A stretch of DNA of 64,000 bases from Halichondria panicea (taxonomy: Eukaryota > Porifera > Demospongiae > Suberitida > Halichondriidae). Under the pieces are notes generated by a model. It was not told the origin of the DNA, did no database searches, and saw nothing but the letters and a program-made list of their open reading frames with translations. Shown piece by piece: positions 45,027 through 57,185 of the stretch; positions within the stretch are counted from its first letter, which is position 1, and every line of letters starts with the position of its first letter. The DNA is taken from NCBI RefSeq assembly GCF_963675165.1, contig NC_087388.1, forward strand, positions 2,830,800 to 2,894,799, in the 5' to 3' direction. The position numbers and the translations under genes were made by a program.

Positions 45027-48000
45027 ATGTCGTCCCCTCTTCTGAGGTGTATCCTGCTTCCCGGCCAGAGTGTGCGTATTGGAAGGAAGGTATCATTGGA
45101 GCTCTCTGTGAACAGGCCGTACCTGAGCAATCTCCATTGCCAACTGGACCTGAGGGTGTCTCCTAATGGAGGGTATGGCTGTGGGGTGATTGATCATAGT
45201 CACAACGGCACCTGGTGGTTACCTTTAGGAGTAGATCTCAAGAATGCTGTTCGCCTGAAGAACAGAGAGAGACAAGAGTTGGTGTGCGGTGATATCGTAT
45301 TGTTATTGTCCCCCAGTCACAAACACTGCTGTGAACTGAGGTTCCAGTTAGGGAGTGAGGCTGGGGAGTATGTGCTGAGTCAGTTACCCCCCACAGATGA
45401 CCCCCCACGCACACAGGGGACCAAGAGAGAGGGTGGTGACGATTGCACCAATAGTCCAACCAAGATCCCAAGACTAACTAATGACAATACGTGTGTAAGA
45501 TCATGTGTGGAGACTTGTGCTGTTGATGAGGGTATCTCTACTGACACCCACACACGTACACCTGTCCCTGATATTGACACTATTGAATTAGAGTATTGTC
45601 CACATTGCACTGAACTGATTTCTGTACCCGACCTTCCATCTCATGTTGACCTTTGTCGTATACCCCATCCCTCCTTGGTAAAATGTCCACTATGCTTCAA
45701 ATCATACCCGACAGCCGACCTTTTATCGCATGTGGACACTTGTTGTGGAGGCAGCAATGCTGGTTCTGCAAGAGAGTACACACTGGAACCTTATGCTGAA
45801 CTAACAAGCTACAATGCAATAGATGTTGAAGTCGATGGTACAGCCAAAAAAGAGCAGTGTGTAGCAGAGGGCCACAACTCTGCATCTGAAGTAAGTCAGT
45901 AGCTACAATAATTGTATTGATTCTCTCCCATGTAGAGTGACAGGGAACATTGTGAGCACTGCCTGAAGCTATTCCCACTGACTCAGCTGATAGACCACGC
46001 CCTCTCCTGCTCACAACAGAGGGGCCTGGTAAGTCCATCCTAACTCACACCCTCACCACTCACAAAGCCTCACAGGACAGTGCCAAATGTGTGGACGGGA
46101 GTCAAGATGAGTGGGGGGAGCCTGTGGAGAGGTGTATGCACTGTTTCAGGGATTTCCCACTCAGTAGTCTGGTGGGCCACTCTCGATTATGTGAGGGGGA
46201 CATGCTCGGGCCTCGAGGACGCTTCACAGCCTTCCTACCGTCAGTCCATGATGTGAGTGCCTCTGTCTATACTACTCTAACACGCACACACACACACACA
46301 TGCAGATGGATCCAATGGCTTTGTCTGTGCTCACAGAAACACAAATGGCAGCTGTGGACTACGTCATGAAGAGGTCAAAGGTTGAAGCAGAGAGCGCGTA
46401 CCCTGAGCTCAAACGTAAAGTGGTCTCCCTTGGATACACAGAGAAAGACTTGGATACGTAAGAAAAATGTTCATTACAATCAAAATAATAATTATTGCTC
46501 AAGAGCAATTGTATGTGTGTGTAAACAATGTGGCTATGAATGTGTCACTAAACTAAACTGCTACAATATGTTTGCCCCCATAGGACCCTCCAGTGGGTTC
46601 GCCGTGATGCACCCATCATAGTGCATGTAAACCTTGACCGAGTGCTGGAGTTCCTGGTCAAAGACAGCCACTATCGGAACCTGTTTGAGGTGCGCTCTGG
46701 AGGGGGCAGCACAGACACTACTGCCAGGGCGTCTTGGGAGGACAGGATATTCAACAACCTCTATGTCTCCAGCCCTCCCTCAGAGAGGGTCAAGTATGGC
46801 GTCCTCAATATTGGTACGTAGTTATCAAGTGTGTGTGAGTGTGTATGTGTGTCCTCTCCTAGTGGGGGACCCAAGAGGAGTTCAGTCGTGTTATTCGTAT
46901 GGAGACTCCTTCTTACAAGTGAGTGTACAGTCGACTATCTTTGAGCATTCAGTGATGTGTTGTCCATGCACAGTTAAAAAAGGTTCGCTTGAGGACAACT
47001 TTTGCATCTACTGACACTTCGCATAGTGGAGTGCAGCTGTCATGCTGTGAGCACTATGGCAATGTTCTGAACCAGTATAGCAACCCAGAGCTACAAGCTG
47101 TGAGTGTATATAATTATTATACAACCCTTTTTCACTTTATTTTGATTAAGGTCACTATAATTAGTTTTTGTGAAATTTTGGCAGCATGCAGTGTATGAAT
47201 GATTCAAATTTTGGCATAAAGCAACTCAAAAAATGTCTACTTAAAGAGAGGTCATCTATTAATCGAACAAGAGTAGAGATACATGTAATAGCTGGCCGGC
47301 CCAAGTACAGCTATTATTGAAGAGTGGCCAGCTATTATCTCTACTCTGTATTGATTTGGCTAAAGATGACCTCTAGACTACTTTAAATATACATTTTGAG
47401 TTGCTTTATCCCTTTCCAGGTCAATCGCAAAATCTGGAACAGTCCGTCACTTTAGTTTGCATTTAAAGTCAGCCCAACGCACCAAATTAGTTGATTTTAT
47501 CGCCGCCCCAATGAAGTGGCCATGGCTTAGAGATGGGTGTGGGTCGATGGTAGTTCACAAACTAACTAGTCGATTTTATGCCTTGCTGCTGCCTTGATGG
47601 AAGTATGTGTGGCCTTTAAAAGCTATACTCTGGTAAACTATGTTATAGCTGCTTAGCAAGCACGTAGACTATTGTAGTGCATGTGTCAACTTGTGTAGTG
47701 CCTGTGTACACAAATGGCTTGCTGCTTAATCTTTGAACATTCTATGGCTACCAAGATAGTCTAGAAGGTCTACCAATAAATGTTTTTTTAGTGCCCTCAG
47801 TAAAACTTTAAAGGATTATTGCATTCATCAATCCACCACAGAATCCAATATCAACATTGACAAGTTGATATATAGCACGCTCCCTAGCTTGTTGTTGTAC
47901 AATGTACAATTTGACCAGTAAAGGAAATTTTAATCATTCATACACTACTGGCGAAGTTTCTGATTAGTGACCTTACTTAAGTAAGCAGCTAGGGTTTCAT

Positions 48001-48875
48001 CTAGGATTAAAAGTTTGTGGGGATGTTTGGCGCAAAGTATTTGTTCATGCCCACTTGTTGACCACACCCCTAGTGTATCACCGTAGTTACACACCATAGA
48101 CAGTACATTCTATGTATCGTATATGCTTGATCAGAGGCCGTTCTTTATAAACTAAGGCCGCTTTCAAATAGAAACTTTGACTCGAGCGTTTCTGCAGCTT
48201 TTTAGTGCTTCACAAAGACTCAGAGTTCAAGTCTATGCTGGTGAAAATCACTTTTGATGACGAACTAAAGATTGTTGAATTAGCTGGAGCTAATGAACGC
48301 CTCTCTTGAATAGCCAACAAACACCAATTTGGGGAGGGGGAGGTTTACCCTTGCCCCCCCCCCCCCCCGACTAGATGAAACTCTGGTCAAGTGGTTCCTC
48401 CCTCCTCTGGGTTGTACGTGTACTATACGTATCAATCAACCATATCTACACACAGATATTGGATGTGGCAACAAGAAAACAACCTTTCCTACAATCAAAT
48501 GTCATCACTCAATACAAAGAGGTATGTCTATAATCTTCCCCACCCCATTACAGCTCCCTCTCCCCCCCCCCATAGGTTCAGATCCATGGTCCGCTGTGTC
48601 TCTCTGAGAACGTAGATTGTATAGTAGTCAACGATCGGCATGCGAGTGACTCGGCAACTAGAGGCCTTCTGGACACTTTTTTGGAGCAGAACAAGTGCAA
48701 TCTCCTGTGGATGGACTCAGTGGACTCTATTGGTTACCCCTCCTTCACCCCATCAAGTCACATCCCTTTGTCTATGCCCCCTGTCCCTATTGTACCCCCC
48801 ATAGCATGGGCCCCACCCACTGCACGACGTAGGAGACGACGACGCCGCCGCCACCATAGAGACAGTGGATGGTGA
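45027..48875 (+). CDS. FHA domain, four UBZ4-like zinc fingers, DUF3626-like C-terminal domain; 10 exons
   Basis: Exons: 45027-45890, 45936-46028, 46076-46252, 46306-46457, 46584-46813, 46863-46918, 46974-47099, 48375-48413 (least certain), 48456-48521, 48576-48875. They sum to 2103 nt, an intact frame of 700 residues. Residues 1-100 form an FHA phosphothreonine-binding domain with Gly19-Arg20, Ser34-x2-His37 and Asn60-Gly61-Thr62. Four fingers follow, each C-x2-C-x11-H-x3-C (C191/C194/H206/C210; C220/C223/H235/C239; C294/C297/H309/C313; C339/C342/H354/C358). That spacing equals the ubiquitin-binding UBZ4 finger of Rad18. A helical stretch ('YPELKRKVVSLGYTEKDLD', UBA-like) precedes a domain with 'ERVKYGVLNI', 'SCYSYGDSF', 'VRLRTTFASTDTSHSG' and 'QYKEVQIHGPLCL', resembling the DUF3626/ADP-ribosyltransferase-like fold. 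The C-terminus is Pro-rich with nine consecutive Arg. Phospho- and ubiquitin-dependent signalling is inferred. Confidence 0.85.
47217..47410. mobile_element. MITE in intron 7 of the FHA gene
   Basis: The left end 'aaagcaactcaaaa' and 'gaggtcatct' are mirrored at the right end ('gatgacctct' ... 'ttttgagttgcttt'). A second inner palindrome pairs 'agagtagagata..aatagctggcc' with 'ggccagctattatctctact'. It is about 195 bp and non-coding. Confidence 0.75.
48135..48315 (-). repeat. Dispersed repeat copy in the FHA gene intron
   Basis: On the minus strand this matches the repeat at 33700-34045, with shared blocks 'ttagctccagctaatt', 'gtcatcaaaagt', 'cttgaactctg' and 'tttgtgaagcacta'. Both copies lie in a late intron of a gene, in opposite orientation to each other on the plus-strand map. 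Confidence 0.7.
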
Positions 48876-49967
48876 CAAGTTTACAAACATAATAATTTCA
48901 AAATTTGTTCATCATGTGTTTTCCTTTCATTAATACTTCAATTTTCCAATTTCATCAATCTCACGCTTGACTACATCTCACACTTGACCACATCTCTTTT
49001 CTGTATGTGTGCAAAACCAATAATTAACATTAATTTTCGTTATTGTTGTGAGGTATTGTCTAATGTGTACGTACCGTTCTGGGTTTCTGAAACAGCAGGG
49101 CCAGCAGCAAGTACCACATGTACATCAGTCGGCTCTATAGGGTCATAATTGCAGGTTGTGTGGATCTGTGCATGGGCCAAAGCCTGAGGGCCAGTGAGGG
49201 ATAGCAGGAACTATGAGTGGGAAAATAATGAGGGTGCATGTACGCTGTAACACTAGCTAGCTGGACCAAGAGGAAAGAAAAGGTGTCTCAATGAGCCATC
49301 GTCCTGTGCGGCTTTAATTTGAGCATGCACTCACGTCATGAGTAATCACGTAGCCTGCAACACGAGACATGACCTCACTTCACTCTAAAGTGACTTACAT
49401 GTAATTATCAAATGCACACACACTGTCGGTTATAGCGTCTGCTTCAGGAGCATGAATTTTCACACTGAAATAATTATGAGGGTCTAGGACATTCTAGACT
49501 AGTCCGCAATAGAAGAGGTAGAACCACATCACATTACATTTTACTGCAAGACCTCGATTTAATTAATTAAAGCGACAATTTCACTGATTACAAAGACAAA
49601 AGATGCTTATTCTTCTCCCTTTCGCTCTGAATTTTAGACATGGGAACAAGACTATAGGCTTAAGATGGACCACTAGATTCCATTGTGCAGCCACAATGCC
49701 GCATGCTGCTTGCATGTTGCATGCACAATAGCTAGCCTCTAAGTCTTCCCCAGGCCAATTTTTAAAGAAAAATCGGTCTAGGAACAAGGCTATAGCTACT
49801 TGCACACTTCCTGTCGTGAGATAATTATGAGTATAGTTTATAGTTATTATGTTCTAGTAACAAATGGGTTACTACAATAGGTAGGAAGCAAAATGGGTAT
49901 AAAATGTTGATAAAAGAGCAAATTCGGTCAAGGCTTTATGATCGATTATAGTCGCACTAATTGGAGG

Positions 49968-50148
49968 TACAGTGGAACCTCTCTATAACGGACACTTTTG
50001 GGGAACAATGTTTTGGCCTTTATATAGAGGTGGCATTTGTTGAGAGGTTGTTTTGTATACAAACTGTTCATTTGGGACCTGGGTGCCTGGCCGTTATATA
50101 GCAACTGGCCTTTATTCGGAGGTGGTTGTTTACAGAGGTTCCACTGTA
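49968..50148. mobile_element. Tc1/mariner-type MITE ('CAGTGGAACCTCT' ends)
   Basis: The left end TACAGTGGAACCTCTCTATAA and right end 'acagaggttccactgta' are inverted repeats of about 17 bp, each bounded by TA, the expected target duplication. The element is about 180 bp with no transposase. Internal copies of the 'ttatatagaggt' motif show secondary palindromy. Confidence 0.8.
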
Positions 50149-50195
50149 GCTCTACTTGGTTTACTAGCCTCAATTTCAGGGTGCTTAAAAAACCG

Positions 50196-50414
50196 TACCA
50201 TATACCGTATAGCGCGAAATTTTCGAGGGGCTTAATTTTCGCGGATTAATTAAGTCCACGAAAATTGTTAAATTACCTGCTAGATCTATAACGTGCAAAA
50301 ATTTAAGGTGTGGCTTCCGGTAAGCCGTCATTCCGCGAACATTGTGCAACGAAATAGCTTTTAGAGGCCAATCCACGAAATATAAGTGCCTCGAATATTT
50401 CGCGCTATATGGTA
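50196..50414. mobile_element. MITE with 'TACCATATA..GCGCGAAAT' ends
   Basis: The left end 'taccatata' plus 'gcgcgaaattttcgagg' is matched by the right end 'cctcgaatatttcgcgctatatggta' in reverse complement, with a short 'ccgta' insertion in the left arm. Both ends are bounded by TA. About 220 bp, non-coding. A partial relative lies at about 50530-50600. Confidence 0.8.
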
Positions 50415-51251
50415 ATTGGTATATAGCACACTTTTTGAGCCATGAAAGTGCGGCTGCCTCTAAATAAAACAATACATTTTACACTATACTAGAATGGCAA
50501 TGCATGTTGCGTCCACCGTTAGCTATGTTCGTGGAACAATAATTAAATTTTGTGGAGGATAAAAAACTGCGAAAATTAAGCGCCTCGAAAATTGAGCGTT
50601 GTATAGTATTCAACACATTGCAGCTGTCGCCACTTTTAGAGGTCAGAAAATGTCTAAGCTTGAGGGTGTCACATATTTCGAGGGTCACCTTAAATTTCAT
50701 GCTTACAGAACAGAATGTCATCCCGTCAGACCATTGATTGGTTTTGGCTAAGTTATTTTGTGTGTATAGGTTGTGCGTACGTCTTCCACTGACAAAATGA
50801 CCTTCTGTTCTTTGTCATAATTAATAAGAAAAAATATGGGAGAATTTGGAGGAACAAAAAAAAGATTAGTTGTTTCTGTTCCTCAATTCTTCCCGTATTT
50901 TGTCTTCTTGACCTTGTGACAAAGAAAAAGAAAAAGAAAAAGAAGAGCCTGCGAAGGAGGCTACGAGATAGATCCTGGTTGGATTCCTTTAAATTGCAAT
51001 TCCCATGAAATTCCCAAATGCATGTTTGGACTATACCTAGAACGTAGCTGCTAAACTATGTCAGCAAGTGCAATAAAATAGCTTCTCATTTCATGCTACA
51101 CACGTATCATTATGATGATGGTACTAGTTACGATGGTACACATGATTTATAGGAGATGCTTATGTCCAAATATAAGTACATATAATACACATGCATGTAT
51201 AATAGTATAGTGGATAATTTTCTGTACATCAAAAGTGTTTGTGGAATACAT

Positions 51252-54200
51252 TCACATGTTTTGATAGTGCATACGTCCACTGCCAAGAAGTGGCTCACGG
51301 TAATACTCATCGTCATGGTTCACCGCTATAGCTACAAACTGTCTGATTCTTGCCTGACCATCCTTTCTTTTGCGCCACCATTTCTTCGCTTGCCAAACAC
51401 TATGTGCAAATACAATCGCACCAAACTGAATGAAGGCTACGCCCAATGAAACCGTGACTACAGTTGCTTCGGTGTCCTGGTCAACGTAAATAATGCTTAT
51501 AAGCAAAATGGACGCATTGAGAAGAAATGACTTTTCAAGAAGGGACACATACCACTCCTTGTACATGTTTGTGTGTAGAATTAATATGGAGGTAGTGATA
51601 GAAGCAACCAAAACACTTGTTCTGGAATTAGTGGTAGCGCATGTCACAGTAATAACTGCTCGTGCTAGTAATAAAATGCCAGTCCAATAATGGAACTTGT
51701 CTTTGAGTGGTCCAGTGTAAGCATCGAATAATGGCTTCCATTTGTTGATCCATCGGAATGGCCGGTAGTGATCTACCTTTCTCAGTGGTTGAATGAACAA
51801 TAGGGTGATCATAAATGGAGCCCACAGAAGAGCCAGGACCAGCAGAGCCACAGCAAAAAGGATTGACTGAGCGGAATCAAGATAGCTAACGGTACCATCC
51901 TCTGTCCACACTACAATATAGCCACCAGGATAGTATAGGAAGGTGAAACTAACAGCTGTGATAATAGTTTGCAATATTTTGGAGAATGATAAAAGAAAGA
52001 GAGTTGCTAGTAAATGAATGGTGCTGTTTCCAAAATATCTCGATACTCTGAATGACAAGTGAGATGCAACAATTATCCCTCCAGCAATTGTCCATATGTA
52101 CAGAGGGAACACAAACTGTAACCATGTTTTCCAGTAAGCATCTAAACCATCAAATAAACAGGTGGTAATCCCCAAGTCTAGATTGAGCCAAGCTATAAAA
52201 ACTTTGAGAAATTGTCCAATGCCACTTGGAGATTTGTCAACTGGCGCTATCATATTTTGATGGGCCCAGATGATATTTGCATAAAAGACAAGTCCATTAA
52301 CGGTTCCAATGGCAACAGTTAATTCTAAAATCTTTATAATAAGCACTAATGCAATTCCTGCGAAACTGAATGCGAATAACAATGCTAGATAGTTATTCGA
52401 ACAGTATTGGCATACTGTGCTACCAAGTACTCGACTAAAATTTGCCATACAAGTTCCACATAAAATCCCCGACCGCCCGTTATCACACTGTACATCAGGA
52501 TTATCAAGATCGACTGGAATCCTTGTTTGCCTGCAGTAATTTGGAGGACAATGCTGAGTGATTAGCGTACATTTTGTTGTATTATGTTCAAACGTTCCTA
52601 TCCACTGTGAACCAACACGGTATATTTCCTTTGAATGATTTTGAATTGAACAATGCACAATTTTATTATCGCTAAAAAATTGTGTACAATCACATGAAGA
52701 TGGCGTTCCAATCAGGGCAAAACCTATAGGACATTGAAGGAAAGAAAAGGATATAACAACATCAGTCGTCAACAAAGTTTGTGGGATATATCCACTTGCA
52801 TTGTATACGTCGATATTATTCTGTATTGCATCTAGATCTAGAGATGGGTAATACGTATTATAGCGTTCCTCTTCGGCTTTTAAAATTATAACAGGACGTG
52901 GATTGTCTAGGTTATGTAATGGTTGATATGCAGTATATGTTATTTCTGTGCAGTTTGGGTGTTTATTCAATTGTGATGTTTCATGCGATCCTAAAACGAT
53001 ATCCTCAGATCCAGCACTAGCCAACACCACTGATGACAAAGCACCAAATTCAAATCCAACAACGGTAACCGATAGCTTCAATTCCTCACCAGGGTAAAGG
53101 TCCTTTGTCGTATGATCAATGTATTTCAAACTAGCACACTCTGGTTCACCTTTGAGATTGCATAAACAAACTCGCTTTGGGGAAGATGAAATACGGGAAA
53201 GATGGGACGACTGATCAAAACTGAATAATTGCTGGCTAGCATTGATTGATGGTGTTGGAGTCCTGTTTTGAGGTCTATCTATGATACAGGTGTCATGTAC
53301 AGCAGCCCCATAAATATGATCACCTCCCCTTGCTGCTTTGTTGTACAAAAATATGAGCTCAATATTCAGTTTCTGTATGTCATCAACTGTAGGGACCTGG
53401 TAGAAGCATTCTGCTGGTTCTATGGGCAAGTCTAATGGTTCAATGTACATAGCACCACCTACATCTGAGGCAAAATTATTATTAAATAATGTTGTGCTGT
53501 TGTTAACGAAACATAGCTGAGCATTAATCAATGACAAAGCTCCACCTTGATATCCAGTGTTGTTAGCGAAAATGTTCTGTCCAATAGATACAGCGTACCG
53601 TATGTTTGTTTAAAAGCTGTTCCAGGATTGCCTAAAAAAGTGCAATTATTGATGATCGTTTCAATTAACCCTTTTGTACTTGTACCTAAGCCTAAACCAA
53701 CACCATTGTTGGTAAAAGTCGAGCCAGTAAACGATACGGAAGAAATACTTTGGCTTTCCCTGTCTTGAAATGAACATGTCCTAATAATATTATTATGAAG
53801 GGTAGATAATGATCGTCCATCTGTGACTACATGTACAGCACCAATTCCATTGTTTGACAAGTGGCAATTATCAAATACAAGGCTGAAATTGCTTCCGAGG
53901 GCGCTTATCTCGAATCCAACTAGATTGTGAGAAATGTTGGTGCTTTTTAAATGGGCCTGTAGGAATGAGTCTGAATCCAAACGTATTGAAATACCTGTAT
54001 CGCTATAGTATGAAATATCACAGTCATAGACATTCAGGTTAACGTAACTCCCCTTCAGAAAAACAGACACTCCAATACCAATCATGGTAATCCCAATCGG
54101 TACAGTATTGTCTTCTAATAGAATGGAACAATTTAGTAGATGTTGCACTCGAATAGATATAGAGTGTAATGTACAACCTGTGATGCTTATAGAAGGGGCT

Positions 54201-54778
54201 GTCGGTACTGGCTCCCTCTGTTTTATGAAAGCAGTGGTAATCATTTCAATTTTGAGTGGATTTTCTTCGAACAATGACTCTTTTAAGCTTATGTAGCGAA
54301 CACCAGACAATAGAGCTCTCGAATTTAAAGCAATGTTAAGCCCAACTAGTGTTTCTCCACCGATTACTTGAAAACATGTTGTGTTTTCTAGTTCTTCTTC
54401 ACAGGTGATTAAAATATTTGTCATGCGTATACTCGTTACATTATTAAATAGAAAGCCACGTTGCTGAGTTGTGCATATCGATGCAGTATCAAAAATATAC
54501 ATTGTTCTCATAACAAATTTAACCTTTTCAGTGATTGTGAAGTCATGGGTGTTCAAATAGTAATCAGCTACTCCATTAAGGAACACTAGAGACACTTCAC
54601 TCTCATTTCCAAAATACTTATCAGAATAGACAGCATATTCATCAAGTGTTTGACATGGCTTATCTGTTGGGCAAGCTGGGTTAGGGGGATGTGATGGGGT
54701 CACATAGAACTCATTGGAGAAGACAGGTACACCAAGACACAGCAACATCCAGAACAACATAGCAAATCGAAGTAACAT
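51252..54778 (-). CDS. Secreted beta-helix ectodomain plus multi-pass membrane protein, frame interrupted once
   Basis: The gene reads from an ATG at 54778, with a signal peptide (residues 1-21, 'LLRFAMLFWMLLCLGVPVFS'), then a Cys-rich start ('CPTDKPCQTLDEY') and several hundred residues with short repeated strand patterns typical of right-handed parallel beta-helix (pectin-lyase-like) repeats. Near 53575 the frame shifts. One frame runs to a stop at 53528 and the other continues from about 53580 to the stop at 51252. The second part carries 'GRSGILCGTCMANFSRVLGS', then about eight hydrophobic segments, including the motif 'CLFDGLDAYWKTWLQFVFP'. I know this layout as a large family in sponges and some protists with no assigned function; a surface receptor or adhesion role is only a guess. 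There are no introns. The shift could be a real mutation, making this a pseudogene, or a one-base sequencing error. Confidence 0.8.
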
Positions 54779-55472
54779 TGTGTCCTACAGTAAAACAGGC
54801 TCATGTGAAGACATTATCATATAATTACCGGTATGATAATCATGTAATGTACAAAGTATCAAAGTATGTAAGATAGCTACTCTATAATTATAATAGAGAA
54901 TACTAGGAGCTTACACACGAACTCAAGATGATGTACAACAACACCATTCAAGTCACTGTCTGTGCCACAATATCCTTACACGACTAGCTTTCTATAGCTA
55001 GGTCACTCACTATAAAAGGTAAGAACTCCAACAACCTTTCCCACAAGTATACACCTGTCTCCCCACAATTGAATAGAGTCTAGCATGTACATGCTTGTAT
55101 ATGCATAGAAACTTTATTTTCACCATGCATCCACAAAGTGATACGGGAGATACAAGATTTACAAGGCTGAGGCGACCAATTTTCAAAAAAAAATTGCCAA
55201 GCCATAATCGAGGTTCTACTGTACTAGTGATGACGCAGTGCCAGGCAAATGCTGTTACTATACCACTCTTAACTCAGTCAGCAACCTCTCTATAATTATA
55301 ACGACACTCTTCACGGCAATTTCACGGAAATTAATATCAGTGCTGTCTAAAAGGTGCGGAGCAAGTTAAATGTCCTCAAGGCATATAACAGAGTTATAGT
55401 AAAATTATAGTCAGAGCAAGAAAATAGAGAATTACAATTTGGGGGGGGGGGGGGATACATTTAAACATTTAA

Positions 55473-55665
55473 TAGTCAGTCCAGTAACTGGAGAAGACGC
55501 ACAGTGTAGGCCTGTTCTCTGGATAATTTATAACAGGCATCCCCCGGCCTGCATAAACTACAATACACATGTATATTCATGCAGGCTACTCCTCTTGATC
55601 TTGCAATGGCCTCCTCCAGAGGAAATACCTCCATTGTGCGTCTTCTCCAGTTCCTGAACTGACTA
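55473..55665. mobile_element. MITE with 'TAGTCAGT..ACTGGAGAAG' ends
   Basis: The left end 'tagtcagtccagtaactgga' and 'gaagacgcaca' are mirrored at 55631-55665 ('tgtgcgtcttctccagttcc' then 'tgaactgacta'). The inverted repeats are about 33 bp with small differences and the total length is about 190 bp. Confidence 0.78.
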
Positions 55666-55793
55666 AACCTTTAATTGGAGAATAAACAACACCTTCACAA
55701 TTTCTAGGGCAGAGTAAAAACTCTCATGCACCAGCATTTCACATGCAAAGCTCTTGGTGGGTGTGGTTTCCTGGCATTGACACGCAAATAATA

Positions 55794-55949
55794 AGTATAG
55801 GATATACCACACCTAGGAGGAGGATATGCACCCATATATCCTCCGCTACTGTGGTTACTCCGAGGCGGAGCCGATGGGTATGTAACCATGGTAGCGGAGG
55901 ATATATAGGGTGCATATCCTCCGAGTATGTGTGGCATATCTGACTTATA
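55794..55949. repeat. Long near-perfect hairpin, about 70-bp arms
   Basis: The left arm contains 'ggaggatatgcacccatata' and 'tcctccgcta'; the right arm contains 'tagcggaggatatatagggt' and 'gcatatcctcc'. The loop near 55860-55878 is itself GC-rich ('cgaggcggagccgatgggt'). Arms extend outward through 'gtatag..atatacc' and its mirror. It is probably a MITE with little interior. Confidence 0.82.
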
Positions 55950-57185
55950 CCACGTGACCGCAGCACTATAAAAGGATCTCCCCCTAGCAACAATTCAATC
56001 CACGATGCAGACTGCAAAAAAATAACAAGACTATGCCGGATTTTGCAGCCGTCAAAGAGCTAGTTGAGCAACATGTTGACTCGTACAGATGCTCAAGAGC
56101 TTCCTTGGTCCAAGCGTTGACCATTCGACGTCCCCTACTGGAGTTGCAAGCTCTTCTTGGATAAAATGTATCTAAACCGTGCCCATGGACCCATGGAAGC
56201 TTAGCCATCTTGTTGGAGAGCACCTTCTGTGTTTCTGCCGTCGCTTTGAGTCTTAGTACTGTCAAGCATGGCTCTTTTCTCTTTGCTTACTTTCTTGAAC
56301 AAAAACTAAAAAACAACTTGAAAAACTGTGCATGCCTGGGGCTGTATGCTAATATTCTATATATCCTACAGCTGTTGACCAATGAGATCAATTAGTGGGT
56401 GACGTAAGTGTGGTATACTTATTTTTTGAGGGCTCTCGAGCTAAACAAGGAACATTTCACCCGAAGGAGGGTGAACATTTTTTGTGTAGACAGGTATATA
56501 TGTCATTGTGTATACATGGAGTTATATAAATATATGGAGTAAACACAAGGGAGCTTTACAGTGAGTACGTTGTAGATAATTGCTCTCTATCCGTTGCAGA
56601 GAGGTTCCATGAGGGTCCTTATCAAATAATCATGCATTACACTGTATAACTAGATCACTAAAGTGCTAAACTCTCGGCTGGTTAATTAAGTTTCACAACC
56701 AGATTGTTGTACAAATTATTCACAATAGGTGAAAATCTGAACGTGGAAACCAATAGCAGCAACTCAAGGCTTTGAAATGGCAGTGGTGTATGGTCACTTG
56801 GTCAGACACAATCGTCCGTTGAAGATGAAGAAGAATTAGACGAACTTCCACCAAAATAATGTTCTTTAGGCAACACAACCACAAAGTCCTCTTACACTGA
56901 GACAATCGACACGTACTGTGAGTGTACCCACAGAGATATGGACAATATGTATACCTTAGATCTCTTAGAGTTGTTAATCAAATTTATGATTAATTTTGTA
57001 TCTCTTATGGTATAGTGTATAGGTTAACTTTCAACATGCACATGAGATATTATTATGATAACCTCTTGATAAGAAATCGATATTGAAATGTACACAACAA
57101 AAGGTGCATGCATGGATTTCACCACTGAATGTGTGAATTAAAGCACAGACACATAGTCAGTGTATATCTTTAATACTAGTAAGTA

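Larger units (their letters stand above)
48876..51251. other. Gene-free interval with MITEs
   Basis: No coding exon is supported. It holds two MITEs (49968-50148, 50196-50414), a related partial 'cgcctcgaaaatt' fragment at about 50575-50600, and an A/G-rich (AAAAAG)n stretch at about 50922-50945. The region 48876-49967 shows nothing I can identify. Confidence 0.5.

Noticed and set aside
55984..56265. Minus-strand open stretch of 93 codons
   Set aside because: No recognisable domain, no splice context and it overlaps a hairpin-rich interval; likely chance.
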